Shown piece after piece: positions 45,577-55,370 of a stretch of 64,000 nt of DNA. The first letter of the stretch is position 1. Every line of letters starts with the position of its first letter. The stretch is from the NCBI RefSeq assembly GCF_009733535.1, contig NZ_SMMI01000014.1:54054-118053 (forward strand), given 5' to 3'. The translations under genes were made by a program, and so were the position numbers. Below the pieces are notes generated by a model. That model did not search any database, was not told the origin of the DNA, and saw only the letters and a program-made list of their open reading frames with translations. The stretch comes from Sphingobacterium endophyticum. GTDB taxonomy: Bacteria; Bacteroidota; Bacteroidia; Sphingobacteriales; Sphingobacteriaceae.

Positions 45577-46845
45577 TTAATTATTTTCTACCATCAATGC
45601 CCCGTTCGGCTTTTCCTTCTTTACCATCGTCCACAGAATCAATACAGCTATCGGATGCATAAAGGCCATCGCAATAAAAATGGTTCCAGCACCTAATGAA
45701 CCCATCATCTGTCCAACAAAATAATTGAACAATACCGCTCCTAATGCTCCAAAACCACCTGCAATCCCTAATACAGAGGCAACATTCTTTACAGGAAATG
45801 CTTCCGCTATGACAACTGAAATTGTAAATAACCAACTTAGACATGCTACTGCTACCAAAGAAAAAATCAATATGGTCAGATAAGGATTAGAAACATAGGC
45901 TGTCAAACAACATAATGGCGCCAAAACAGCAATGCTACTCAGCATAATCTTTCTTGCCAACAAAGGTTCCTTACCGTTTCTTACCATCTTATCAGACCAT
46001 GCCGATGTACCTATTGCTCCAAGATCGGCAACCAAGAACGGGATCCATCCAAACATACCAATTTGAGCCAATGTCAATCCGCTCTCCTCCTGTAGATATC
46101 CCGGTAACCAAAACAGGCAGAAATACCAAACCGGATCGCTGACAAAACGAATCAATAAAATCCCCCATAATGACTTTCTGCTCCACAATTGCCCCCAAGT
46201 AAAGGAATGCTCAGAATCAGCAGCCCCCCCTTCGTTTAATGCTTCTTTACGAATTTCAGCAGGCGGTTCGGTATAGATCAAAAACCATAATAATGCAATG
46301 ATTAATCCTACAATCCCTGCTACAATAAATACCGTATGAAAATTATAACGCATAGCTAGCCATGCTACTAAAGGCGGAGCAATAATGGCCCCTATTGAAC
46401 TTCCTGCTACACAGAGGCTATTCGCTGTTGCTCTCAACTTCCCCGAAAACCAGACTGTAATCACTTTTAATTGTGCTGGAAAATTTGTAGGTTCTGCTGC
46501 TCCCAACATCCCCCGAAAAAATAGAAACGATCCAAATGTCCTGGAGAATCCTCCTCCCAAACAAGCTACCGACCATCCTAAAATCCCTACCAGCATAACC
46601 TTTCGCTCACCGAATCTATCTACCAACCATCCAGAAACCGGATACATTAATGCATAGAATACTGTAAAGACATTGATCACTAATGCATAACCATCGTCTC
46701 CTAAATCAAATTCATCTTTCAGCATAGGCTTTAGGATGGATACAATCTGCCGGTCATAGTAATTGAATACTATCGCTAGGAAGATTACCAGAATGATAAA
46801 CCACCTTCTTTTCTTAGCAGGAATCGGCAATGTAAACTTTGACAT
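45577..46845 (-). CDS. MFS transporter, anion:cation symporter type (ExuT-like)
   Basis: The 422-residue protein has twelve hydrophobic segments. The start KRRWFIILVIFLAIVFNYYDRQIVSIL is typical of the anion:cation symporter branch (hexuronates, sugar acids and related organic anions), and SGWLVDRFGERKVMLVG is the loop 2-3 motif. FFRGMLGAAEPTNFPAQLKVI is also diagnostic. It heads the leftward unit with the FAD oxidoreductase and EEP gene and is divergent from the DeoR regulator. An organic or phosphorylated anion is the likely cargo. Confidence 0.82.
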   Translation of the reverse strand: MSKFTLPIPAKKRRWFIILVIFLAIVFNYYDRQIVSILKPMLKDEFDLGDDGYALVINVFTVFYALMYPVSGWLVDRFGERKVMLVGILGWSVACLGGGFSRTFGSFLFFRGMLGAAEPTNFPAQLKVITVWFSGKLRATANSLCVAGSSIGAIIAPPLVAWLAMRYNFHTVFIVAGIVGLIIALLWFLIYTEPPAEIRKEALNEGGAADSEHSFTWGQLWSRKSLWGILLIRFVSDPVWYFCLFWLPGYLQEESGLTLAQIGMFGWIPFLVADLGAIGTSAWSDKMVRNGKEPLLARKIMLSSIAVLAPLCCLTAYVSNPYLTILIFSLVAVACLSWLFTISVVIAEAFPVKNVASVLGIAGGFGALGAVLFNYFVGQMMGSLGAGTIFIAMAFMHPIAVLILWTMVKKEKPNGALMVENN

Positions 46846-46882
46846 AAGGAAAATTTGGTTATTATTTTTTTATGTTACGTTC

Positions 46883-46968
46883 CAAATGTAGAAATAAATG
46901 AATAGAAAAAAAAACATTTTTAAATAAAAAAAAACAATAGGCAAGAACAGAAAAGGTCATTATATTTG
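46883..46968. promoter_or_regulatory. Divergent promoters of the MFS unit and deoR-type gene
   Basis: On the leftward strand TACATTTG (46890-46883) is a -7 box for the MFS unit. On the rightward strand TATATTTG (46961-46968) is a -7 box for the DeoR-type gene. Both match TAnnTTTG. The intervening DNA is A-rich and would be a natural DeoR operator site, although no symmetric repeat stands out. Confidence 0.5.
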
Positions 46969-46995
46969 TTCTATATTAACTTATTTAAATGAATT

Positions 46996-47760
46996 ATGAT
47001 GAATATTACGGACAGACACGAATTCATTCTAAAAAGCTTAAAGGAAAAAGGAAAAATTACGATAGACTGGCTCTGCGAAACCATGAAGGTTTCCAGCGTA
47101 ACGATCCGAAAGGACCTTAAAGTACTAGAAGATAAAAACCTGTTATTCAGGATTAAAGGGGGAGCTTCGAGCAGCAACCCTTATGCTATTGACCGACCTA
47201 TATTGGTTAAGGAATCGATTAACAGCGAAGAAAAACAGCGCATCGCCCAGGCTGCCATTAAACTCATCAGAGACAATGATTCAATCATGATTGGATCTGG
47301 AACCACCGTATTTACATTAGCTAAAATCATCGAGTCAGCTCATATGCTCACCGTTATCACCCCTGCATTAAAAGTGGGTTTAGAGCTAAGTGGGAAGCCT
47401 AATATTGAAGTTTTACAGCTTGGCGGATTAATCAGAACCAACTCATCTTCGGTAGCAGGACAGTATGCAATGCGAATTTTGGACGAGATCAGCTGTGGCA
47501 TTTTATTCCTCGGTGCCGATGGTATTGACTTGGAATTCGGAATTTCAATCAGCAATCTTCCTGAAGCTACCCTTAACCAAAAAATGATAGAAACCTCTCA
47601 AAAAATAGCTATCCTGGTAGATAGCAGCAAATTTGGCAAAAGAGGCCTCGGCAAAATCTGCGAACTTATCGACGTAGATTACATTATTACTGATAGCAAG
47701 GTGTCCTCTAACATCGTAAGGTCTATTGAAGACCTTGGCATCAAAATCATCGTGGCATAA
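46996..47760 (+). CDS. DeoR-family transcription regulator
   Basis: The 254-residue protein has the DeoR helix-turn-helix (RHEFILKSLKEKGKITIDWLCETMKVSSVTIRKDLKVLE, residues about 6-45). The sugar-phosphate-binding sensor domain contains the conserved IGSGTTVFTLAKII and ILFLGADGIDLEFGIS. DeoR repressors are released by phosphorylated sugars, which fits the FGGY kinases of the divergent locus. It lies between the leftward MFS unit and the rightward susC-susD-phosphoesterase genes, so it probably controls both. ATG ATG gives two possible starts one codon apart. Confidence 0.88.
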   Translation: MMNITDRHEFILKSLKEKGKITIDWLCETMKVSSVTIRKDLKVLEDKNLLFRIKGGASSSNPYAIDRPILVKESINSEEKQRIAQAAIKLIRDNDSIMIGSGTTVFTLAKIIESAHMLTVITPALKVGLELSGKPNIEVLQLGGLIRTNSSSVAGQYAMRILDEISCGILFLGADGIDLEFGISISNLPEATLNQKMIETSQKIAILVDSSKFGKRGLGKICELIDVDYIITDSKVSSNIVRSIEDLGIKIIVA

Positions 47761-48050
47761 TCCACTTTCCTCAATACTTTTTTAGAAAAAAGATTTTTAA
47801 ATTTTTGGTTTAAAAATCTTTTTTTTATTTTCGAAACGCTTTACAAGCAAATAACCTTTTGTTATTTTTGAATAAAATCTATTATTATTTCATAGTTTTT
47901 GCCCTGTTTTAACAAAACAAAAACATTGACTTAATAATTATTTAACATTATAAATCTATTTTCGAAACAATTTTAAACAAATAAAAAGTTGTAAAAATTG
48001 AGTTCGAAACATCTATTTGAAGAACCTATTTATTTTTAATACACATCTAA
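47761..48050 (+). promoter_or_regulatory. susC upstream region with terminator and triple TTCGAAAC
   Basis: A terminator hairpin for the regulator gene lies at 47787-47826. After it TTCGAAAC occurs three times, at 47830-47837, 47961-47968 and 48003-48010. The last two start 42 bases apart, about four helical turns, and the core TTCGAA is palindromic. I infer an operator set for susC. No clear TAnnTTTG box is visible close to the susC start. Confidence 0.45.
47787..47826 (+). terminator. Terminator of the deoR-type gene
   Basis: AAAAAGATTTTTAAA pairs with TTTAAAAATCTTTTT over a 7-base loop, followed by more T. It is AU-rich but long. Confidence 0.7.
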
Positions 48051-51000
48051 ATGAAAAAACAATTACATCTCATTTTTTTGCTGTGCTTACTACCGATCGG
48101 TATGCTATGGGCTCAACAAAAAAATATCACGGGGAAAGTGACCAATGAAGATGGAATTCCTGTTGAAGGAGTAACCATCCGTATTAAAGGACACTTAAAT
48201 GCATTGGCGCAAACATCTCAAACCGGAGAATTCAATATTGAGGCCAATGTCGGAGATGTGCTGGAATTTGCCAGCATGGGCTATGCCACAGCTGAGCGCA
48301 GCATTACTGACCAAAGCTTAATCAACATCATCCTAAAATCCGATCAAACTAATCTTGACGAAGTCGTAGTCGTTGGTTATGGCACTCAAAAGAAAGTCAA
48401 CCTTACTGGCGCGGTTTCAACAATCAATAGCGAACAGCTTGAAAGAAGACCTGTAGTCTCTACCTCTTCTGCTCTGCAAGGGCTTGCTCCCGGTGTTACT
48501 GTAACTTCCCAGTCGGGTGCTCCTGGTGCTGATCAAGGTCAGATCCGTATTCGTGGTGTAAACTCCTTCGGTGGTTCTGATTCTGAACCCTTAGTGATCA
48601 TCGACGGGGTAGCAGGATCTCTTGACAATATTGACGCTAACCTAATCGAGAATATTTCGATCTTGAAGGACGCTGCTTCTGCTGCTATTTATGGCTCCCG
48701 CGCTGCGAATGGCGTTATCTTAGTGACTACTAAACGTGGTAAAGATCAATTTGGAATCAACTACAAAGGCTATACGGGATGGCAGGATGCAACCTTCATC
48801 CCTAAAGTAACGGATGGAGCTACCTTTATGAAAGTCTTCAACGATGCAAATATGAACGACAATGGATCGGTAATCTATAGCGATAAAGATTTTGAAGACT
48901 TCAACAAATTATATGCTGAAAACCCTGATAATTTCGATTGGCAGAAAGCTATTCTTAGCGGATCAGGATTCACCCACAACCACTTTTTATCCCTAAACGC
49001 TGGGGCCGGAAAAATTCGTGTGGCACCTTCTGTAGGCTATGTTTCTCAGGATGGTTTAATTAAAAACACAGGATTTCAAAGGTACACCTTTAGAAATAAC
49101 ATGGATATCAATCCGAATGATAAATTGAATATTCGATTTGACTTATCTGCAGTGAATACCAACCGTCTTCAAATTGCAAACGAAGGCACAATCTGGAACT
49201 ACCTTGGCCGTATGCCTACTAACATTCCAATTCGCGTAGCGGATGGATTATGGTCAGAAGGATGGGTAAAAAATAATCCGGTTGCTTTTATCGAAGATGG
49301 GGGCAACAGAAAAGTTAACAACCTGGAATTAATCGGTAACCTTTCGATTAACTATAAACCTACTGACTGGTTGAGCATTTCCGGTATGGCTGCACCAAGA
49401 TACCGCACCCGCAATATCCATGATTTTGCAAAAGCTGTCATGACCTATTATGAAGATGGTAGCGAAGCGGGCACAGCATTGCCTTCAACAGAACTTACCG
49501 AATCTGCTTACCGTTACTTTAACGGAAGCTACTCTTTCCAAACTACTGCTCAAAAATCATTCAACGATCATAACTTTAGCTTGATGCTTGGTGCCTCAAG
49601 AGAAACTTATGACGAGAAATATTTAATGGGATACCGTCGTGATTTCACCTACGACACCTATGAGGTATTAAATGCTGGAGCAGACACTGAAACTAAAAAC
49701 AATGCCGGAAACCAGTTTCAATGGTTATTGGTTTCAACATTCGGACGTTTCAACTATGATTACAAAGGTCGCTATCTTTTAGAGGCAAACCTACGTTATG
49801 ATGGAAGTTCAAGATTTGCAAAATCTAATCGTTGGGCAGCTTTCCCATCTTTCTCTGCTGGATGGAGAATTTCAGAAGAACCTTTTATGGAAGATCTTAA
49901 GGGATCGATCAACCAATTGAAGCTTCGTGGTTCTTGGGGTATCCTTGGTAACCAGAACATTGGATCAACCTACTACCCTTATATCGAGACCTTGAACCTT
50001 GGCAGTATTTCAGTCGGCGGCGCAGTCGATCAAATGATTGCCTTAAACACCATGGCTAACTCAGGATTATTGTGGGAAGAAACCACAATGACCGGATTTG
50101 GTTTAGATGCTTCCTTGTTCAACCACTTCAGCTTTACTTTCGATTGGTACAAAAAACACACCGATGGGATTTTGATGAAACTTTATATTTCAGAACTGTA
50201 TGGTAAGAATGCGCCTTTCCAAAATGCTGCTAAGGTTGAGAACAAAGGCTGGGAGGCTTCTGTTCGTTATGACAACCAATTCGGAGACTTTAAGTTGGGT
50301 GTGGGCGCAAATATTTCCGATGTCAGAAATAAGATCATTGATATGAAAGGCCAAGTTTCAGGTACTTTATTGAGACAACAGGAAGGCTATGCAATCAACT
50401 CTATTTTTGGATACCAATCGGATGGACTATACCAAAGTCAGGAAGAAATAGACAACGGTCCAACTCAATTCGGAACGATCAAACCTGGTGACATCCGATA
50501 TAAGGACGTTGCTGGAGCTTTCGATGATAACGGAAATGCTATTCCTGATGGAAAAATCACAGACGCTGACAAAGTGATTTTAGGCAGCACAATTCCTCGT
50601 TACACTTATGGATTTAACCTGGATTTAGGGTATAAAGGAGTCCGTTTCAGCGCCTTCCTACAAGGAGTTGCCAAAGCAAATGGCTACCTGGATTCTCATT
50701 ATGTCATCCCGGCAGTAAACTCATCGGCAATCAAGCCTTGGCAGTTAGACTACTGGTCTGAAGATAATAAAGACGCATCCTTGCCGCGTGTTTCAGTAAC
50801 CTCTACAAACAACACCCAAAATTCAGACTTCTGGATGAGAAGTGCTTCATACTTAAGGCTTAAAAACGTTCAGATAGGTTATGAAATTCCAAAAACTTGG
50901 TTAGCTAACAGCAAAATCGGCGGAATTTTCATCTATGCTAACGGACAGAATTTATTTACAAAAACAAACTTCTACGAAGGCTATGATCCTGAAATCAATT

Positions 51001-51095
51001 ACAATGCAGGAGCTCAAGATGGCGTAACCTTAGGTTCGGGAAACTTTTATCCTCAAGTTAAGGTGTACACATTTGGTTTAGACTTTAAATTTTAA
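48051..51095 (+). CDS. SusC/RagA-family TonB-linked outer-membrane receptor
   Basis: The 1014-residue protein has a signal peptide (MKKQLHLIFLLCLLPIGMLWAQ). A carboxypeptidase-like domain (ITGKVTNEDGIPVEGVTI) comes next, then the TonB box/plug segment (LDEVVVVGYGTQKKVNLTGA, ASAAIYGSRAANGVILVTTK) and a beta barrel ending in KVYTFGLDFKF. With the SusD-like lipoprotein encoded 6 bases later it forms a TonB-driven outer-membrane uptake pair. No sigma/anti-sigma pair accompanies it; a DeoR-type gene sits upstream instead. The neighbouring phosphoesterases suggest a phosphorylated or phosphodiester ligand rather than a plain glycan. Confidence 0.93.
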   Translation: MKKQLHLIFLLCLLPIGMLWAQQKNITGKVTNEDGIPVEGVTIRIKGHLNALAQTSQTGEFNIEANVGDVLEFASMGYATAERSITDQSLINIILKSDQTNLDEVVVVGYGTQKKVNLTGAVSTINSEQLERRPVVSTSSALQGLAPGVTVTSQSGAPGADQGQIRIRGVNSFGGSDSEPLVIIDGVAGSLDNIDANLIENISILKDAASAAIYGSRAANGVILVTTKRGKDQFGINYKGYTGWQDATFIPKVTDGATFMKVFNDANMNDNGSVIYSDKDFEDFNKLYAENPDNFDWQKAILSGSGFTHNHFLSLNAGAGKIRVAPSVGYVSQDGLIKNTGFQRYTFRNNMDINPNDKLNIRFDLSAVNTNRLQIANEGTIWNYLGRMPTNIPIRVADGLWSEGWVKNNPVAFIEDGGNRKVNNLELIGNLSINYKPTDWLSISGMAAPRYRTRNIHDFAKAVMTYYEDGSEAGTALPSTELTESAYRYFNGSYSFQTTAQKSFNDHNFSLMLGASRETYDEKYLMGYRRDFTYDTYEVLNAGADTETKNNAGNQFQWLLVSTFGRFNYDYKGRYLLEANLRYDGSSRFAKSNRWAAFPSFSAGWRISEEPFMEDLKGSINQLKLRGSWGILGNQNIGSTYYPYIETLNLGSISVGGAVDQMIALNTMANSGLLWEETTMTGFGLDASLFNHFSFTFDWYKKHTDGILMKLYISELYGKNAPFQNAAKVENKGWEASVRYDNQFGDFKLGVGANISDVRNKIIDMKGQVSGTLLRQQEGYAINSIFGYQSDGLYQSQEEIDNGPTQFGTIKPGDIRYKDVAGAFDDNGNAIPDGKITDADKVILGSTIPRYTYGFNLDLGYKGVRFSAFLQGVAKANGYLDSHYVIPAVNSSAIKPWQLDYWSEDNKDASLPRVSVTSTNNTQNSDFWMRSASYLRLKNVQIGYEIPKTWLANSKIGGIFIYANGQNLFTKTNFYEGYDPEINYNAGAQDGVTLGSGNFYPQVKVYTFGLDFKF

Positions 51096-51101
51096 GAAAC
51101 A

Positions 51102-52862
51102 ATGATCAAGACGACAAAATCAATTATAGGAATTAGCTTATTGTGCGCTGCACTCATGTCATCATGTGACTTGGACAGAATGCCCTTAGATGGACCTTCA
51201 TCGGAAACATTCCCTTCCAATCAAAAAGAAGCTGAAATGGGATTACTGGGCGCTTACAAAGGTCTTACCTTATTGGATGCCTCTAGCACTCCAATCTGGC
51301 ATGTCATGGACAACATTACCGATATTGGCTATGCTAGACCCGGCAATAATTACACCTCCCCAATCACCAGCTCTATTACAACTGATAATCCGCTTGCAAC
51401 AAAACCTTGGGCAGCCCATTATAAAACAATCGGAAGGGTACATGATGTTTTGGATAAATTAGCTGAAATCAAAAATACAATGGCCGAAGCTGATTACAAT
51501 AAAATTGACGGTGAATTAAGGTTTATCCGTGCATACTGTTATTCCCAGTTAATTGAACTTTATGGAGATGTTCCTCTTTTGAAAAATGCTTTAAAGTTAG
51601 GGGATGAACTTCCATCACGTGATCCAAAAACAGAAGTTGAAAAATTCATTCTTGATGAGTTAACAGCAATTGCAGACCATTTACCACAATCGCAAGCAGG
51701 CGTTAAGTTCTCAAGAGCTTCGAGCATCGCTGCCTATACATTAAAAGCTAGGGTTGCATTATATGCAAAACAATATAAAGTTGCTGCAGAAGCCGCGAAA
51801 AAAGCCATCAGCTTATCTAATGGAATCCATAGCTTAACAGAATTTGACCAAAGCATTGACATTGCCAATAAATCTCATAAAGAAGGTGAACCAGAGGTGG
51901 CAAACATCTTTGGACACAAAGGCTATGAAAGCAGTAAGGAATGGATTTGGGTAGTAGAATACAACCGCAACATTTCCGATAATGTCCACAACCAAGGATA
52001 TTATTTGGCTTCAAGACTTGGAAAGGGAGTCTGCTATTGGGGACCAACCCAAAACTTTATTGATTCCTTCCAGGATTTGGATGGTCATTATATCACAGAA
52101 TCCAGTACCTATAATCCTGCAAAACCTTTTGAAAACAGGGACCCTCGCTTGGACCTATACACCGTTCGACCTAACTCAAGATTTATGGGATTCCAGTTCG
52201 AACCAAATGCCTCATTTTCTAAAGTAAACAACTATTGGCCAGTAATCAATGGTACTTCTGAAAAACCAAGCTCACAGACCAATGCTGATGCAACAAATGC
52301 CTACCGTTCTTTCAGCGGATACCTATGGCGTAAGCATACCGATTTAGCAGATTTCGCTACAACTTCTGTATCCGGGTTCTCTGATCTTAATGTGGGTGTA
52401 TTACGTTATGCTGAACTATTGCTGATTTATGCAGAAGCTAAAATCGAAGATAATAGTATTGATGCGTCTGTTTATGATGCCATCAATCAAATCCGCCAAA
52501 GAGCTAAAATGCCAAATCTTCCAACCGGTTTGAATCAGGTTCAGATGCGTACTGCATTACGTTATGAACGTAAAGTAGAACTGGCAAACGACGGCATGCG
52601 CTGGTACGACCTTCGTCGTTGGGGAATCGCAAACCAGGTCATGAATGGAAATATCTATTTGAACAGATTGGCCAATACCTGGGATACCAATGTATTGCTT
52701 AGAATTGACGAAAATGCAAACCCTGTGTATAACCACAGCATTGCCAGCAAATCCTTCGGTAGCCAACAGGTAGTTTATAAAGTAAATAAAGATGAATATT
52801 GGCCAATATCTGCACAAGAGCTTGATGCCAATAAAAACCTGAAACAGAACCCAGGTTATTAA
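51102..52862 (+). CDS. SusD/RagB-family outer-membrane lipoprotein
   Basis: The 586-residue protein has a lipobox in LCAALMSSC, placing it on the outer-membrane surface. RagB/SusD features include the N-terminal SETFPSNQKEAEMGLLGAYKGL, the TPR-like helices with AELRFIRAYCYSQLIELYGDVPL, and the C-terminal LRYAELLLIYAEAKIED followed by ALRYERKVELANDGMRWYDLRRWG and WPISAQELDANKNLKQNPGY. It binds substrate and hands it to the SusC-type receptor. A terminator follows, so the phosphoesterase gene downstream may have its own promoter or depend on read-through. Confidence 0.94.
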   Translation: MIKTTKSIIGISLLCAALMSSCDLDRMPLDGPSSETFPSNQKEAEMGLLGAYKGLTLLDASSTPIWHVMDNITDIGYARPGNNYTSPITSSITTDNPLATKPWAAHYKTIGRVHDVLDKLAEIKNTMAEADYNKIDGELRFIRAYCYSQLIELYGDVPLLKNALKLGDELPSRDPKTEVEKFILDELTAIADHLPQSQAGVKFSRASSIAAYTLKARVALYAKQYKVAAEAAKKAISLSNGIHSLTEFDQSIDIANKSHKEGEPEVANIFGHKGYESSKEWIWVVEYNRNISDNVHNQGYYLASRLGKGVCYWGPTQNFIDSFQDLDGHYITESSTYNPAKPFENRDPRLDLYTVRPNSRFMGFQFEPNASFSKVNNYWPVINGTSEKPSSQTNADATNAYRSFSGYLWRKHTDLADFATTSVSGFSDLNVGVLRYAELLLIYAEAKIEDNSIDASVYDAINQIRQRAKMPNLPTGLNQVQMRTALRYERKVELANDGMRWYDLRRWGIANQVMNGNIYLNRLANTWDTNVLLRIDENANPVYNHSIASKSFGSQQVVYKVNKDEYWPISAQELDANKNLKQNPGY

Positions 52863-52896
52863 TTCGCTTACAATTCATACAAATACTTTAATTTCT

Positions 52897-52929
52897 CAAA
52901 CGTGACCCGCCCAGGTCACGTTTGTTTTT
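52897..52929 (+). terminator. Terminator after susD
   Basis: CAAACGTGACC pairs with GGTCACGTTTG across a 6-base loop and is followed by five T. It lies only about 30 bases before the phosphoesterase start. Confidence 0.85.
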
Positions 52930-52957
52930 AACGGACAATAATTTAAAATCACGCCCT

Positions 52958-54049
52958 ATGAAAATTCTTAAAGTGAAACTTATAATAGGCCTTTTTCTAA
53001 TAACCACATTTTCGAATTGCCTAGCACAAGAAAAGTTAAAATTCAAACAACCTAACCTCACAGATTCGAACTCATGGACCATGGTCCTCCTGCCTGATAT
53101 CCAAAACTATGTCAAGTTCCAAAGAAACCAACCCATCTTAGATGTGATGATGAATTGGATCATAGAAAATAAAGACCGGATGAATATTGAAATGGTCATG
53201 TGCACTGGCGATTTGGTTGAACATGATGATATAATCAATCCGGACCCAAAGAAAATGGATCAAACAGGAAAACAACAGTGGGAAGCTTCGGCAAAAGCTT
53301 TTGCGAAGCTAGATGGGAAAATTCCATATATTACCGCAACAGGCAATCACGACTACAATATTTTTAGCTACACCCATAAGCCTAAGACAACGCATTTTCC
53401 TAATTACTTCTATCCGGAAAAAAACAGTGAAAATCAAAAATTATTGCGGGAAGTTACGGAGAACATCTATGGCAATCCCAGCCTTGAGAATGCCTCATAC
53501 CAATGGGTATCTCCTCACGGCAAGCCATTTCTTTTCTTATCGCTAGAATTCGCCCCTAGGGACACCGTTCTTGCTTGGGCCAACCAAGTGGTCAACCTGG
53601 AAAAATATCGTGACCACAGCGTTATATTACTTACCCACGCCTACCTCAATTATCAAAATGAACATATCAAAACCGCGAAATATGACCTTCAGGATGCCAA
53701 CTATGGCACGGCCGTATTTGAAAAACTAGTGAAACCATCAAAAAATATTGAAATGGTATTTTCTGGACACATAGGTGCAGCAAATGATATTAGAAAGCAC
53801 ATCGGTTTCAGAACAGATAAAAATTCCCAAGGCAAAATCGTCAGCCAAATGACATTCAATGCGCAAGCCTTAGGTGGCGGAACTTATGGCAGCGGAGGGG
53901 ACGGTTGGATCCGCATCTTAGAATTCCTACCCGATCAAAAAACCATCAAGGTCAAAACCTTTTCTCCTTGGTTTGCCCTATCTAGCACTACGCAGGACCT
54001 GGCTTGGCGAACGGAAGATTTCGATGAATTTGAAATCAAACTCAACTAA
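52958..54049 (+). CDS. Exported calcineurin-like metallophosphoesterase
   Basis: The 363-residue protein has a signal peptide (KILKVKLIIGLFLITTFSNCLAQ) and the metallophosphoesterase signature. MVLLPDIQNYVKF carries the first Asp, MVMCTGDLVEHDD the Gly-Asp, ITATGNHDYNIF the Asn-His-Asp, VILLTHAYLNY a His and MVFSGHIGAAND the last Gly-His. All metal sites look intact. I start at the ATG, not the TTG twelve codons earlier that lies in the terminator. The substrate is probably an extracellular phosphodiester or phosphomonoester released at the susCD uptake site. Confidence 0.88.
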   Translation: MKILKVKLIIGLFLITTFSNCLAQEKLKFKQPNLTDSNSWTMVLLPDIQNYVKFQRNQPILDVMMNWIIENKDRMNIEMVMCTGDLVEHDDIINPDPKKMDQTGKQQWEASAKAFAKLDGKIPYITATGNHDYNIFSYTHKPKTTHFPNYFYPEKNSENQKLLREVTENIYGNPSLENASYQWVSPHGKPFLFLSLEFAPRDTVLAWANQVVNLEKYRDHSVILLTHAYLNYQNEHIKTAKYDLQDANYGTAVFEKLVKPSKNIEMVFSGHIGAANDIRKHIGFRTDKNSQGKIVSQMTFNAQALGGGTYGSGGDGWIRILEFLPDQKTIKVKTFSPWFALSSTTQDLAWRTEDFDEFEIKLN

Positions 54050-54061
54050 TCATTACAGCAT

Positions 54062-54091
54062 AAAAAAAGCCATCCCGAACGGGATGGCTTT
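54062..54091. terminator. Bidirectional terminator
   Basis: AAAGCCATCCCG and CGGGATGGCTTT form a perfect 12-base stem with a 2-base loop between the converging phosphoesterase and rplT genes. Confidence 0.92.
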
Positions 54092-54122
54092 GTATACCTA
54101 ACAAAATTGATGCGGTTTAAAC

Positions 54123-54467
54123 TTATTTTACTGCGTCTACAACTGCTTTGAAAGCATCTGGATTGTTTAAAGCTAAGTCAGCTAATACCTTACGGTTTAA
54201 GCCGATGTTTTTAGCGTTTAATTTACCGATCAACTGAGAATAAGAAATTCCGTGTTGACGAGCACCAGCGTTGATACGTTGTATCCATAAGGCTCTAAAC
54301 TCGCGTTTTTTGGTTTTACGGTCGCGGTAAGCGTACTGTAAACCTTTTTCTACTGTATTTTTAGCAATAGTATATACTTTGCTACGAGATCCGTAATAGC
54401 CTTTAGCTAATTTAAGGATTCTTTTTCTTCTTCTTCTAGAAGCAACTGCGTTAACCGAACGTGGCAT
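54123..54467 (-). CDS. rplT: 50S ribosomal protein L20
   Basis: The 114-residue protein has the typical L20 sequence: a very basic N-terminal helix ([18 protein letters not shown]), [29 protein letters not shown] and [19 protein letters not shown]20 is needed for early assembly of the large subunit and in many bacteria represses its own operon. It is the last gene of the thrS-infC-rpmI-rplT cluster. A 100-base spacer separates it from rpmI and shows no clear promoter. Confidence 0.98.
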   Translation of the reverse strand: MPRSVNAVASRRRRKRILKLAKGYYGSRSKVYTIAKNTVEKGLQYAYRDRKTKKREFRALWIQRINAGARQHGISYSQLIGKLNAKNIGLNRKVLADLALNNPDAFKAVVDAVK

Positions 54468-54567
54468 AATTTTTAAAATTTAATTTGGTAATAGGCGTTA
54501 CGTTTTTCAGTAATCTTACAACCCGATACCCGGTTAAAAAAATAGTGTTATTAAATGTTTTCTAAAC

Positions 54568-54768
54568 TTATTTACCGATAGCAAGCATACGTTTAACGTT
54601 GCCCATATCAGCGTCATTAACATAACTAGTAGTAGTTAAGTTACGTTTTTGTTTAGTAGTTTTCTTAGTCAAGATGTGGCTTTTGAAAGCATTTTTTCTT
54701 GCTATTTTACCTGTTCCAGTCAATTTGAAACGTTTCTTCGCGCTGGAATTGGTTTTTACTTTTGGCAT
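54568..54768 (-). CDS. rpmI: 50S ribosomal protein L35
   Basis: This 66-residue basic protein shows the L35 pattern ([41 protein letters not shown]). It lies between infC (38 bases) and rplT in the conserved operon. Confidence 0.97.
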   Translation of the reverse strand: MPKVKTNSSAKKRFKLTGTGKIARKNAFKSHILTKKTTKQKRNLTTTSYVNDADMGNVKRMLAIGK

Positions 54769-54806
54769 AATACTTATATAATTATTATCAATCTGTTAGA
54801 TACATT

Positions 54807-55370
54807 TTATTTTTTAGGGCTGGCTTTCGGCGCTAATGTTAAGAACATACGCTTTCCTTCCAACTTAGGCAATAATTCTACCTTACCATAATCCTCTAAT
54901 GCCTGTGCAAAACGTAACAACAAGATTTCTCCTTGTTCTTTAAATACGATCGCACGACCCTTGAAGTGTACGTAGGCACGAACTTTCTCGCCGCTCTCTA
55001 GGAAACGCATCGCGTGCTTCAATTTAAATTCGAAGTCATGCTCACTGGTATTCGGTCCAAAACGGATTTCCTTTATAACAGTCTGCTTTGCATTTGCCTT
55101 GATTTCCTTTTGCTTTTTCTTTTGTTCGTAAACAAATTTACTGTAATCAATAATTTTACAAACAGGAGGCGTAGCATTGGGAGAAATTTCAACTAAATCA
55201 AGCTCTAATTCATCAGCTAACGCTAATGCCTGACGCGTTGGAAATACCCCTTGTTCTACATTGTCACCAACTAAACGTACTTCTGGAACACGGATGTTCT
55301 CATTGATACGATGTTCTGGTTCTTTTTTTCTAATCGGGCCTCTAGGGCCGAAATTGTTACTTTTTGCCAA
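54807..55370 (-). CDS. infC: Translation initiation factor IF-3
   Basis: IF-3 binds the small subunit and checks start-codon and initiator-tRNA choice. The N-terminal domain has [18 protein letters not shown] and the linker is Lys-rich. The C-terminal domain has [38 protein letters not shown] and FLTLAPK. The frame starts at TTG: between it and the thrS stop, 12 bases upstream, there is no in-frame ATG or GTG. A non-ATG start on infC agrees with the known IF-3 autoregulation through AUU in E. coli, because IF-3 rejects such starts. Confidence 0.95.
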   Translation of the reverse strand: MAKSNNFGPRGPIRKKEPEHRINENIRVPEVRLVGDNVEQGVFPTRQALALADELELDLVEISPNATPPVCKIIDYSKFVYEQKKKQKEIKANAKQTVIKEIRFGPNTSEHDFEFKLKHAMRFLESGEKVRAYVHFKGRAIVFKEQGEILLLRFAQALEDYGKVELLPKLEGKRMFLTLAPKASPKK

